The notes below the pieces were generated by a model. That model was not told where the DNA came from and searched no databases. It saw only the letters and a program-made list of their open reading frames with translations. Positions 8,513 through 15,481 of a stretch of DNA of 21,055 nt are shown here, piece after piece. Numbering within the stretch: the stretch's first letter is position 1; every line of letters starts with the position of its first letter. The stretch lies in IMG/VR virus record IMGVR_UViG_3300046005_000414, positions 1-21,055 of that record. One strand, 5' to 3'. This DNA is from a virus. A program made the position numbers and the translations under genes.

Positions 8513-8967
8513 TGGCATACACGAAGGAGACTATGAAAGGTCTCTACAAAATACAATATCCTAAGAAGTATTTAGGTGATCCTAGTAGAATTATATATCG
8601 TTCTAGCTGGGAACTAAAGTTCATGAAATGGTGCGATAGTAATCCCAACATATTAGAATGGGGTTCAGAAGAACTTGCTATTCCTTATTTGTCGCCAAAA
8701 GACAATAGGGTTCATCGTTACTTCGTGGATTTCTACATTAAGGTAAAAGAAAACTCAGGTGATGTTAAGAAATACTTAATAGAAATCAAACCTGCAAAGT
8801 TCGTTAGAGAACCAAAAATTCCAAAAAGAAAAACTAAACAATTTCTTAATGAGGTTATTACTTGGGGAGTAAATCAAGCCAAATGGAAATATGCAACTGA
8901 ATTTTGTAAAGATAATGGATGGGAATTTCTTATATTAACCGAGAAAGAACTTGGAATTAAAGCATAA
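8512..8967 (+). CDS. gp4: Head completion protein gp4
   Basis: 151 aa from the ATG at 8512, the same size as T4 gp4 (about 150). It contains YPKKYLGDPSRIIYRSSWEL, MKWCDSN, EWGSEELAIPYLSP, HRYFVDFYIKVKE and YLIEIKP, which align closely with T4 gp4. gp4 acts after DNA packaging to ready the head for tail joining. The fold has an endonuclease-like core: the D in VDFY and E.K in IEIKP are spaced like a PD-(D/E)XK site, as known for the family. The frame is open further upstream to 8437, but that part overlaps gp48. A second ATG at 8533 has AAGGAG only 3 nt away, so the exact start is uncertain. Confidence 0.9.
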   Translation: MAYTKETMKGLYKIQYPKKYLGDPSRIIYRSSWELKFMKWCDSNPNILEWGSEELAIPYLSPKDNRVHRYFVDFYIKVKENSGDVKKYLIEIKPAKFVREPKIPKRKTKQFLNEVITWGVNQAKWKYATEFCKDNGWEFLILTEKELGIKA

Positions 8968-8970
8968 ATA
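8963..8970 (+). promoter_or_regulatory. Weak candidate late promoter box (CATAAATA)
   Basis: CATAAATA differs by one base from the late box and lies 17 nt before the small basic gene, spanning the gp4 stop codon. The match may be accidental. Confidence 0.25.
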
Positions 8971-8987
8971 TAGACTAAGGAGATTAA

Positions 8988-9113
8988 ATGATGGCTAAAG
9001 CAGCAGGAAATTCAAAGACAGTATTTGCGCCTCGCCGCAAGGGTGTGAAACTAAGCACGATGAACAAGCATAAGCGCCGCAATTTTAAAAAGTATAGAGG
9101 TCAGGGCCGTTAA
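8988..9113 (+). CDS. 41-aa highly basic peptide
   Basis: This short gene starts MMAKAAGNSKTVFAPRRKG and ends NFKKYRGQGR. AAGGAG sits 6 nt before the ATG, an excellent ribosome site. The stop overlaps the next start as TAATG. About one third of residues are Lys or Arg, with no Asp or Glu at all, so it is likely to bind nucleic acid or acidic partners. The composition recalls small ribosomal proteins, but I do not recognise a family. The strong ribosome site and translational coupling argue that it is real. Its place between gp4 and structural genes suggests a late role in head or tail completion; function is unknown. Confidence 0.8.
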   Translation: MMAKAAGNSKTVFAPRRKGVKLSTMNKHKRRNFKKYRGQGR

Positions 9114-9691
9114 TGCCATCAAATAACGCCTTTCAGAAACTTCGTGCGCAAGTAGGAGATGGACAGAAGTCCATTGACTGGTATATGCGCAATGTCAGAG
9201 GCTTAGTTGGTGCAAGAGTTTCTGGAAACACAGTGATGCAATCTGATATCGGCAGTCTTACTAGTAAAGTAGAGATTGGCGCGATGTATATGTATTTCTA
9301 TGATCCAAAGTTAAAAGCCCAACTTCCTTTCTATGATACCTTTCCCTTGGTATTGCCGTTCGGTCCAGCTAAAGGCGGCTTCTATGGTATTAACGTTCAC
9401 TATTTGCCTTACCTGTTAAGAGCAAAAGTTTTGGGTGAATTGATGAACTTTGCGGATTCCAAGACGCTTACCCCAACCAGCAAAATGCGCTTGTCATATA
9501 ATCTTTTAAATAGTCTACAAACAGCAGCCGAAATTAAACCTTGCATCAAACATTATTTGACCACGCATGTAAGGTCGCAATTCATGAAAATTAATCCTGC
9601 CGATTGGAAGGCAGCGATATTCTTACCAGTTGAAGCGTTTGTTGGTGCAACTAAAGAATCCGTTTTCAGAGATACTAGGAGCAAGATTTAA
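9113..9691 (+). CDS. Conserved T4-superfamily late protein of unknown function
   Basis: 192 aa, joined to its neighbours by TAATG overlaps at both ends. The core reads MYMYFYDPKLKAQLPFYDTF, PLVLPFGPAKGGFYGINVHY, LPYLLRAKVLGEL, later IKPCIKHYLTTHVRSQFMKI and PADWKAAIFLPVEAF. The YDPK...LPYYD.FPL and G.NLHYLP motifs recur in T4-like phages of marine and soil bacteria. I recall relatives listed near gp4, sometimes labelled DNA end protector, but cannot confirm homology to T4 gp2. No signal or membrane segment is seen. AGGAG precedes the following gene, so this is a coupled late operon. Confidence 0.75.
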   Translation: MPSNNAFQKLRAQVGDGQKSIDWYMRNVRGLVGARVSGNTVMQSDIGSLTSKVEIGAMYMYFYDPKLKAQLPFYDTFPLVLPFGPAKGGFYGINVHYLPYLLRAKVLGELMNFADSKTLTPTSKMRLSYNLLNSLQTAAEIKPCIKHYLTTHVRSQFMKINPADWKAAIFLPVEAFVGATKESVFRDTRSKI

Positions 9692-10287
9692 TGGAGCAAG
9701 CACACAATAGCTTGGCAAATTTCCGCGCGGAGACGAGAAAAAGAGATTTTGCTCGTTCGCATAGATTTGAGGTACAAATAATTCCTCCGCAAAATTTAAT
9801 GGGCGACGATGGTAAAAGAGTGCCAGGCGGACAAAGAATGGCCACACACTTAACATCTGCCGGTCGTTCAGCCAATCATCTGTCTCTATTTGTAGAAGAT
9901 GCTATGATTCCAGGGATACTCCTTGGAACTAGACCAGTTAGAATCAACAATTTAAATGAACAACGTGCCAGCGCCATTGATTTTGGTGGGGACTCAATTA
10001 CCTTTACGTTTTTAGTTGATGCGACATGGGCAGCAAAAGACTTTTTCGGAGATTGGATGCGCGGAATTATCAATAAGAGAACCCGTGAAATTGCTTTCCC
10101 GAACAAATATTATGGAGGCATGATAGTAACTGCCTTGAATAATAAAGATGAAGTCGTTGCCAAATGGGAAATAGAAGATGTATTTCCAAGATCGATTGCA
10201 CCCATTCAAATGTCTAATAGTAACACACAGCCTATTAGATTACCAGTGACATTTACATATAAAAGATGGTTTGTAATACCAGTTTAA
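9691..10287 (+). CDS. Tail tube protein with gp19-type fold
   Basis: 198 aa. The N-terminus has DFARSHRFEVQIIPP, matching the FARPNLFQVEI start of T4 gp19. Later parts show LSLFVEDAMIPGILLGTRPV, SITFTFLVD, FFGDWMRGIINKRTREIAFP, KWEIEDVFPRSIAPIQMSN and the closing LPVTFTYKRWF, which is the tube-fold ending. The protein is slightly longer than gp19 (163 aa). It could be the main tube subunit, or a tube initiator filling the role of gp54, since it sits in the baseplate cluster with gp48 nearby and away from any sheath gene. AGGAG lies about 9 nt before the ATG. The fold call is good; the exact role is open. Confidence 0.72.
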   Translation: MEQAHNSLANFRAETRKRDFARSHRFEVQIIPPQNLMGDDGKRVPGGQRMATHLTSAGRSANHLSLFVEDAMIPGILLGTRPVRINNLNEQRASAIDFGGDSITFTFLVDATWAAKDFFGDWMRGIINKRTREIAFPNKYYGGMIVTALNNKDEVVAKWEIEDVFPRSIAPIQMSNSNTQPIRLPVTFTYKRWFVIPV

Positions 10288-10305
10288 TTAATGAAGGACT
10301 AAATT

Positions 10306-10992
10306 ATGCCGTTGCCAACTATGACTACTCCGACTTTCAGAGTAAAGTTGCATTCTTTATCAAATGAAATTGAGTTTCGCCCCTTTCTCGTAAAAGAGGA
10401 AAAGATACTTATCTTGGCTCAAGAATCCAACGAGCCAAAAGAGATGATAAAGGCTATGCAAGATATTGTTACATCTTGCTCTAATGGAAATGTGCAGGGC
10501 AGAGACTTGCCGTTTTTTGATCTACAGTATGCATTTATTCAATTACGCTCCCAGTCTATTGGCAGTGTCACTGATTTCGTTTTGATTTGCGGTGAATGTG
10601 GACACAAGACTGAGACTACATTAGATTTGAATTCGTTGACAATCGATTTTCCCGAAAATCATACGAATAAGATAATGCTATCAGATGCCGTTGGCGTGAT
10701 TATGAAATATCCAAAGGCAGAAATTTTGGTCGATGATGAAACTCCGGCATTCGATCTTGTCGTAGCGTGTATAGATAAAATCTTCGACCAAGACGAAATC
10801 TACAACGCAGAGGATGAAGGTCCAGAAGAAGTAGAAAAGTTTATTAACAGTCTTTCGACACAGCAGTTTGAAAAGATAGTAGAATTTTTCCAGACTTCAC
10901 CAAGACTTGAAAAGACAATTGATTATACATGTGTTAAATGCGAAACAGAAAATACGGTATTAATAGACGGTGTAGAAAATTTTTTCGAATAA
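10306..10992 (+). CDS. gp26: gp26-type baseplate hub/tail assembly protein with zinc ribbon
   Basis: 228 aa against 208 in T4 gp26 (T4_baseplate family). The N-terminal part includes LSNEIEFRPFLVKEEKILIL and FFDLQYAFIQLRSQSIG. Two CxxC pairs, C95/C98 (CGECGHK) and C209/C212 (CVKCETE), suggest a zinc ribbon closed by the chain ends. gp26 is needed for hub assembly and lies here two genes before the tape-measure-like gene, the place where other tailed phages encode tail-assembly chaperones. AAGGA lies about 8 nt before the ATG. The last codons contain tandem slippery heptamers that could move ribosomes into the -1 frame. Confidence 0.88.
   Translation: MPLPTMTTPTFRVKLHSLSNEIEFRPFLVKEEKILILAQESNEPKEMIKAMQDIVTSCSNGNVQGRDLPFFDLQYAFIQLRSQSIGSVTDFVLICGECGHKTETTLDLNSLTIDFPENHTNKIMLSDAVGVIMKYPKAEILVDDETPAFDLVVACIDKIFDQDEIYNAEDEGPEEVEKFINSLSTQQFEKIVEFFQTSPRLEKTIDYTCVKCETENTVLIDGVENFFE
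10977..10986 (+). other. Tandem -1 slippery heptamers at the end of gp26
   Basis: In the gp26 frame the codons are GAA AAT TTT TTC GAA TAA. This gives A_AAT_TTT at 10977-10983 and T_TTT_TTC at 10980-10986, both of the X_XXY_YYZ type and in the correct phase. A -1 slip enters the ORF that runs to 11168. The gp26 stop follows two codons after the second heptamer. Confidence 0.65.
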
Positions 10993-11168
10993 CCCTTTCT
11001 CATGATAATTTGATGAATCATTATAAGACAAACTTTATTTTAATGCAAGAACACAAATACAGTCTGTCAGAACTTGAAAATATGATGCCATGGGAAAGGG
11101 AAGTTTACATTGGATTGTTGATGACTCACTTGAAGAAAAAAGCAGAACAGAACCAACAGGATTATTAA
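10986..11168 (+). CDS. -1 frame extension of gp26, or separate short assembly protein
   Basis: The frame is open from upstream of the gp26 stop and, entered by a -1 slip at 10986, adds 60 aa to gp26 (about 287 aa in all). It contains HKYSLSELENMMPWEREVYI followed by GLLMTHLKKKAEQ. An MPWER-type helix is common in short proteins just ahead of phage tape measures. Possible independent starts at 11013 and 11043 have no recognisable ribosome site, unlike almost every other rightward gene here. It ends 3 nt before the tape-measure-like gene. The layout copies the lambda G/GT pattern, in which a frameshifted chaperone binds the tape measure. It could instead be translated separately through coupling with gp26. 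The C-terminal coding sequence is convincing; the mode of expression is inferred. Confidence 0.7.
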   Translation, partial: RITLSHDNLMNHYKTNFILMQEHKYSLSELENMMPWEREVYIGLLMTHLKKKAEQNQQDY

Positions 11169-11171
11169 GAA

Positions 11172-13457
11172 ATGGCCAGTAACTTACAAGGACTATCAGA
11201 TAGACTACAGACTGCCCCCAATAATGGGCCAGATCCTGTTGTCGACCGTCTGGATGAGGTTATAGGTCAAGCAAAAGACATCAAAAAATTATTGAGTTCG
11301 TCTGGTTCCGGTGCGGGGAAAGAAACTCAGTTAGAAAAGATTAAGGAAACTACAAATCCTTTGTCAGTGACTACCGTTGATGGCGAAAAAGCGGCCAAGA
11401 TTTTGTCCGCTGCCACAGAAAACATAAGCAAAGACTTAGAGCAGTATACAGACGAAGAGCGTAAAATGCTGACCGAACTTGTCAAAGAAATTGGCAAGTT
11501 GACCGAAAAGAACTTAGAAGGATTCAATAAAGGTATCAAAGAGGTGCTTGCTCTAGCTAAAAAGGGGCAAGCCGTTGCACAGGCTTCAGGTAATACAGAC
11601 GCCGCAACTAGATTTGCGAATGCCGGAAAGGCAGCTAAAGAGCAATATTTTCAAGCGAATGATATGGGTCTTAAAGGAAAAGAAGACACATTTAGAAATC
11701 GCTTGAAGCGTGCCGTTAGTGGCAAAGACACAACAACGGGTACTGCAATTCCAAAAGGATTTGTAAAAACTCAACTTGAAGGCGCAAAAAGAGTCTTCAC
11801 CGGAAAGCCGGGCGATCTCAGATATGACCTTTTCACTTCCGATAAAAAGAAGAGAACCGAAGCTAGAGACAGTATGGGCGTGGCCCAAGAAGCGGAAAAA
11901 TTAACTGATCTGACTACAGAACAGAAGAAACTACTGGCCGATAGAGGAATAGCGCCTGCTTCTGAAAAAGATATATCATATCGTAGAGAGGGGAAACCGG
12001 TATCAAAAGATACTATCAATCAAGAACTTCAAAAAGATTATGATGAGAAAAAGGGCGCATCGGTTATTCTACCTGATAAGCCAACCACAGGAGCAGTAGC
12101 GGCTGGTATAGAATCTAATGTAGCACAGCCAACTAGCGAACTGCAAGAAGATGCGGCTGGAATGTCAGAGAGCCCGGTTGTAGATGCTATCCAAGAAAAT
12201 ACGAAAAAGCTAGACGAAATATCTGATACATTCAAAGAAGCAAATGAATTATTCTCTGCAATAAAAGACACAATAGAAAAGATTGCTCAATCGCTTGAGA
12301 GTTCTGGTGGTTCAGACGGATCAGGTGGCGGTGGTGGGGGAATCGATATCGATTTGCCTAGTCGCAGAAATCGTGGCGGAAATATTCCTGGTGCGCCGGA
12401 TGGAAGCAAGCAGTCAAAATCAGAAAGAGCTAGAAGTCAACCGAGAGACGCCAAGGGTAGATTTGTCAAGAAAACCCCCGATGTTCCAGCTGGTAGAAAA
12501 TTCGGTAAAGGAAAAGGTATACTTGGCGCCCTAGCCGTTGGCGCCGGTGCTATCGGCATGGGTTCAATGATTGCTGGTAACGATAATGATGGCGGTGAAA
12601 ACTTAGCTGGAAATAATGCCACAAACATGGCAGCGAACACCGCAATGACGGCGGCCGAACTTGCACCCACAGCAAAGACGGCTGAAAAGGGTGCGGTTAA
12701 AGCAGGCGAGAAAGTTGCTGCTAAGGGTGCAGCGAAAGTAGGTACAAAAGCTGCCTCCAAGGGAGTAGCAAAAGTTGGTGCAAAAGCACTTGGCAAATCA
12801 CTACTAAAGAAAATACCAGGAGTGGGTCTAATAGCCGGTGGAGTATTTGCTGCTCAAAGAGCTATGTCAGGCGACTTCGCCGGTGCAGGACTAGAGTTAG
12901 CATCTGGAGCAGCCGGAACTATTCCTGGTGTGGGAACAGCCGCCTCTGTTGGATTAGATGCTGCACTGGCTGCTAGAGATATGGGAGCACTGGGCGGTAC
13001 ACCAGAAACACGTGCCGCAGAAGCCGCACAAAGTGGGCAAGCACCAAAGGCGGCAACACAACCAAAACAAACAGCTAAAGTCCAGGGTAAGCCAGGCGGT
13101 GGCATATTCAGTAAAGCAGCTGGATTTATGAAAAGAAATCCACTAATGACTGCGGCTGGTTTAGGTGGAGTCGGCCTTGCCGCTGTTGGTGCAAAGAAGG
13201 CTTACGATTACATGAGCGGTGGCGGAGAAGAAGCTAAAGTTCAATCAGGACAAAATCCTGATAGCGGCATCTTAGAAAAGGGTTCAGAACAAGCTAAAGA
13301 CCAGATGAAAGTGAATGTTCCTCCTCCAACAATCATCAATCAAGGTGGCGGAGGGGGCGGTGCATCCGAAAGCTCCTCTGTACCAAATACTAAAACTTAT
13401 GTTAGAGATGATGAGAGTAGTTGGATGAGATTTGCTCTAAAACGAGCAATGGCATAA
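11172..13457 (+). CDS. Tape-measure-like tail protein (gp29 position)
   Basis: 761 aa. The first 350 residues are charged and helical with likely coiled coils (for example KETQLEKIKETT, DEERKMLTELVKEIGKLTEK). A Gly-rich joint lies at about 375-390. A Lys/Ala repeat zone at about 500-546 has repeated KVGAKA/KVAAKGA units. Three Gly/Ala-rich hydrophobic segments follow: about 446-470, 548-605 (GDFAGAGLELASGAAGTIPG) and 653-683. The C-terminus ends VRDDESSWMRFALKRAMA after a poly-Gly linker. Hydrophobic segments plus long helices are typical of tape measures, and the gene directly follows gp26 and its frame extension. It is longer than T4 gp29 (590), which would imply a longer tail if it is the ruler. 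AGGA precedes the ATG. It could be another virion protein; no direct motif proves the role. Confidence 0.65.
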   Translation: MASNLQGLSDRLQTAPNNGPDPVVDRLDEVIGQAKDIKKLLSSSGSGAGKETQLEKIKETTNPLSVTTVDGEKAAKILSAATENISKDLEQYTDEERKMLTELVKEIGKLTEKNLEGFNKGIKEVLALAKKGQAVAQASGNTDAATRFANAGKAAKEQYFQANDMGLKGKEDTFRNRLKRAVSGKDTTTGTAIPKGFVKTQLEGAKRVFTGKPGDLRYDLFTSDKKKRTEARDSMGVAQEAEKLTDLTTEQKKLLADRGIAPASEKDISYRREGKPVSKDTINQELQKDYDEKKGASVILPDKPTTGAVAAGIESNVAQPTSELQEDAAGMSESPVVDAIQENTKKLDEISDTFKEANELFSAIKDTIEKIAQSLESSGGSDGSGGGGGGIDIDLPSRRNRGGNIPGAPDGSKQSKSERARSQPRDAKGRFVKKTPDVPAGRKFGKGKGILGALAVGAGAIGMGSMIAGNDNDGGENLAGNNATNMAANTAMTAAELAPTAKTAEKGAVKAGEKVAAKGAAKVGTKAASKGVAKVGAKALGKSLLKKIPGVGLIAGGVFAAQRAMSGDFAGAGLELASGAAGTIPGVGTAASVGLDAALAARDMGALGGTPETRAAEAAQSGQAPKAATQPKQTAKVQGKPGGGIFSKAAGFMKRNPLMTAAGLGGVGLAAVGAKKAYDYMSGGGEEAKVQSGQNPDSGILEKGSEQAKDQMKVNVPPPTIINQGGGGGGASESSSVPNTKTYVRDDESSWMRFALKRAMA

Positions 13458-13458
13458 A

Positions 13459-13490
13459 AAAGGGGCGCTTAGAGCGCCCCTTTCTCTTTT
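13459..13490. terminator. Bidirectional rho-independent terminator
   Basis: GGGGCGCT (13462-13469) pairs with AGCGCCCC (13473-13480) around a TAG loop, extended by three A-T pairs to 11 bp. A T-rich run follows on the plus strand, and an A run before the stem gives a T run on the minus strand. It lies exactly between the converging tape-measure-like and gp32 genes. Confidence 0.93.
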
Positions 13491-14406
13491 AGTCGTCCGC
13501 AAGACTTGCGAAGTAACTCATATTATCATCACTCTTTTCATCATTCCAAGGCGGAGTTTCTTCGGTTGCCTTAGCAGCCGTCTTCATCTTGGTTTCAACG
13601 AAGAGTTCATCTTCTGCATCAAGCGGATTTACCTTCTCTGCGGTGGGCACACGGGTACCACTACCTAGAACAGTATTCAGCTTGGCTTTGAGTTCGTCAT
13701 AAGACTTGAAGTTCGAAGGATCGAGAAAGGCAGCAAGTGAATGCGTCTGCTTCCAGACTGCTTCCAGCTTATCCTCATTTTCATCAAGTGGCGTATTACC
13801 ATCAAATTCTGACTTATCGTAGTTACGATAGCCTTCTACCTGACGAATACGGAGCTTGAAGTTAGCGCCTTCCCAAAGATCAAACGGATTAACCGGCTTT
13901 TCATCTTCAAAGGTAGGCTGCATTACGTCCTTGATCTTGTCAAAAATCTTCTTACCAAACTTATAGAGAAAGACCTTACCCTCGTTTTCAGGATTAGCGG
14001 GATCCTTGATCACAAGAACGTTAGAGATATACGACAAGCGGCGCTTCTGCTTACGAGCGATTTCCTTGTTGGCTTCGACACCCGAATTCCAGAGTTCTGA
14101 ATTGAGTTCGCCAAGAGGGTCTGGCTTGTTAATAGTGGTCAACGAATTTTCGATATACCACTTACCAGTCGGGCCCTGGAAGCCGTGATCATACACACGA
14201 ACCCAAGGAAGTTCTTCGCCTGGAGGAGCAGGAAGAAAACGAAGAACAGCCTGACCATTGCCAGCCTTATCTACAGAAGGCTTCCAGAGGCGATCATCGT
14301 CGCCGCGCTTTTCGTTTGTGGGATTTGCAATCTTTTCGACTTCTTTCATAAGTGAGTCGAAGTTGCCACGGTTCTTACGGAGTTCCGAGAGAGAATTAAA
14401 AGACAT
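13489..14406 (-). CDS. gp32: Single-stranded DNA-binding protein gp32
   Basis: 305 aa (T4 301). The N-terminus, with MSFNSLSELRKNRGNFDSLM, is the cooperativity region. The core keeps GQAVLRFLPAPPGEELPWVR, SYISNVLVIKDPANPENEGK, VFLYKFGKKIFDKI and WEGANFKLRIRQVEGYRNYD, all close to T4 gp32. The C-terminus is acidic (SDDNMSYFASLADD), as needed for contacts with replication partners. gp32 coats single-stranded DNA in replication, recombination and repair. The protein has no cysteine at all, so the T4 zinc site (His and three Cys in the core) is missing; the region instead reads VYDHGFQGPTGKWYIENSLT. AAGGAA lies 7 nt before the ATG. Direct repeats in the leader may be an autoregulatory site. It follows gp59 and a 55-aa gene. 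Confidence 0.95.
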   Translation of the reverse strand: MSFNSLSELRKNRGNFDSLMKEVEKIANPTNEKRGDDDRLWKPSVDKAGNGQAVLRFLPAPPGEELPWVRVYDHGFQGPTGKWYIENSLTTINKPDPLGELNSELWNSGVEANKEIARKQKRRLSYISNVLVIKDPANPENEGKVFLYKFGKKIFDKIKDVMQPTFEDEKPVNPFDLWEGANFKLRIRQVEGYRNYDKSEFDGNTPLDENEDKLEAVWKQTHSLAAFLDPSNFKSYDELKAKLNTVLGSGTRVPTAEKVNPLDAEDELFVETKMKTAAKATEETPPWNDEKSDDNMSYFASLADD

Positions 14407-14420
14407 ATTTGTATTCCTTA

Positions 14421-14462
14421 TTTTGCGCTGTATTGCGTTGTATTGCGTTAATATTTGCGTTG
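14421..14462 (-). repeat. Short direct repeats in the gp32 leader
   Basis: The transcript ahead of gp32 holds four related units built on GCGCAA or ACGCAA, three of them in a 10-nt register (AACGCAATAC type). They lie 15 to 56 nt before the ATG and overlap the end of the 55-aa gene. A repeated, weakly structured leader could bind gp32 cooperatively, as gp32 autoregulation does in T4, where a pseudoknot nucleates binding. Confidence 0.5.
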
Positions 14463-14615
14463 TGTATCATAATCATCGTAGTCGTCAAAATCTTCTTCTT
14501 GACTACCAGAGTATTTATACGGGTTTTTGCGGTGCTTGTTGGATTTGTCCACACCTTTACGAACTTCTTTGACACGAGGTTCGTAATCGAAGTCTCTACG
14601 CTTAGAATGACTCAT
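14448..14615 (-). CDS. 55-aa small hydrophilic protein between gp59 and gp32
   Basis: The ATG at 14615 directly abuts the TAA of gp59. The protein starts MSHSKRRDFDYEPRVKEVRK, is basic in its first 35 residues and has an acidic, Tyr-rich run (EEDFDDYDDYD) before a TQRKY end. The opposite charges of the two halves suggest a flexible protein that could contact DNA-bound partners. I do not recognise a family. Tight packing between gp59 and gp32 implies a role with the replication proteins, but this rests only on position. No good ribosome site is visible, so coupling to gp59 translation is likely. Confidence 0.7.
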   Translation of the reverse strand: MSHSKRRDFDYEPRVKEVRKGVDKSNKHRKNPYKYSGSQEEDFDDYDDYDTQRKY

Positions 14616-15206
14616 TTAATAGACCACTTGGCCTTTCTCCTTGATCCATAGTTGAGAGAATTTGTCTTTGTCAAACTTAACAAAGACACGATACTTTGTT
14701 ATCAAACGAGATACATCTTTCCATATAAAATCATTTGCTAACACAGTATTATTACTATACACAAAATTGAACAATTTGTCAAGAATAATTAGGGTTTCAA
14801 GACTAATTTTTTTACCAAGGTATAGTTTTAATGCTAAGGGATGTTGACCATCACTAATCAATGGATCAACATTTACTTTTTCAGCCTCTAATATCAGAGT
14901 AGAGATGTCTTGTGTGAACAGATATGTCAACTTCTCTTTTCTAGCCTTCCAGTCCCGATACACGTTATCGCTTTCGGCATCGAAAAGACCGTTATGTCCA
15001 TTGACAAAGTTAGCAACGAAATAATCTACCATCTCAGTAAAGGTAAATCGTTTGGCTAACTTGCGAAACAACAGAACATCCTTACGTTTAAGGAATGTTT
15101 CTCTCTTACATCTAACGCCCGATTTCGTTTTTGTGATATCGTAATCATCAGAAGTAAAATGAAGTTTGAGTGACATGTAGACACGATAAACTTCGAAAGA
15201 ATCCAT
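14616..15206 (-). CDS. gp59: gp59-like loader of the replicative helicase
   Basis: 196 aa (T4 217). The N-terminus, FEVYRVYMSLKLHFTSDDYD followed by ITKTKSGVRCKRETFLKRKD, lines up with the T4 gp59 start, in which SVYKLYLMIKQH precedes YDVIKY. The middle part, FTEMVDYFVANFVNGHNGLF and YRDWKARKEKLTYLFTQDI, matches the family pattern. gp59 is an all-helical protein that places the gp41 helicase on gp32-covered forks. It starts in a TAATG overlap with gp33 and ends flush with the 55-aa gene, as in the T4 33-59-32 order. No ribosome site is seen, which fits coupled translation. Sequence similarity is moderate but position is decisive. Confidence 0.85.
   Translation of the reverse strand: MDSFEVYRVYMSLKLHFTSDDYDITKTKSGVRCKRETFLKRKDVLLFRKLAKRFTFTEMVDYFVANFVNGHNGLFDAESDNVYRDWKARKEKLTYLFTQDISTLILEAEKVNVDPLISDGQHPLALKLYLGKKISLETLIILDKLFNFVYSNNTVLANDFIWKDVSRLITKYRVFVKFDKDKFSQLWIKEKGQVVY
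14754..14782 (-). promoter_or_regulatory. Sigma70-like promoter inside gp59, toward the 55-aa gene and gp32
   Basis: TTGACA (14782-14777), 17-nt spacer, TATAGT (14759-14754) on the minus strand. Transcription would start near 14747 and give a transcript with the 55-aa gene and gp32. Both boxes are close to consensus. Confidence 0.6.
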
Positions 15207-15481
15207 TAGAAGGGTAGCTTTCCATCCTTGCGCTTCAACATATTTAGTTCTTCTGCTTCCGCACGAATCTTTTCTTTGAGTGAAGTAGTTAACAGAACAG
15301 ATGCTGATTCCATTTCTATATCATTCTTTACGCAATAATCAACTAGCAAGTCCATACACTGTAGACCTGTTGTCGATGCTTGCTTCTCAATAAATTGAGA
15401 AAACTCAGTAGAAGTTCTAAACTTCTTCGTAATCAGAAATTCGTTGCTGACTTCATCTACCACTTGAAAATCCTCGACCAT
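15206..15481 (-). CDS. gp33: Late transcription accessory protein gp33
   Basis: 91 aa from the ATG at 15481. A GTG at 15496 would add five residues but has no ribosome site, while GTGGAA lies ahead of the ATG. The core reads FSQFIEKQASTTGLQCMDLL, VDYCVKNDIEMES, LKEKIRAEAEELNML and ends KDGKLPF. This follows the gp33 pattern of marine T4-like phages, in which a helical I..YC..N.IEIE segment precedes LK.KI..EA..LN. gp33 bridges host RNA polymerase and the gp45 clamp at late promoters and, with gp55, makes late transcription clamp-dependent. Its first 29 nt overlap the methyltransferase-like gene; its stop overlaps the gp59 start. gp33 is short and variable, so position supports the call. Confidence 0.78.
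   Translation of the reverse strand: MVEDFQVVDEVSNEFLITKKFRTSTEFSQFIEKQASTTGLQCMDLLVDYCVKNDIEMESASVLLTTSLKEKIRAEAEELNMLKRKDGKLPF

Noticed and set aside
14512-14519. Perfect TATAAATA on the minus strand
   Set aside because: It is in frame inside the 55-aa gene (codons for Pro-Tyr-Lys-Tyr), about 106 nt before gp32. gp32 is not usually a late gene, and a sigma70-like promoter upstream suffices. It could still act late, but I cannot support it.
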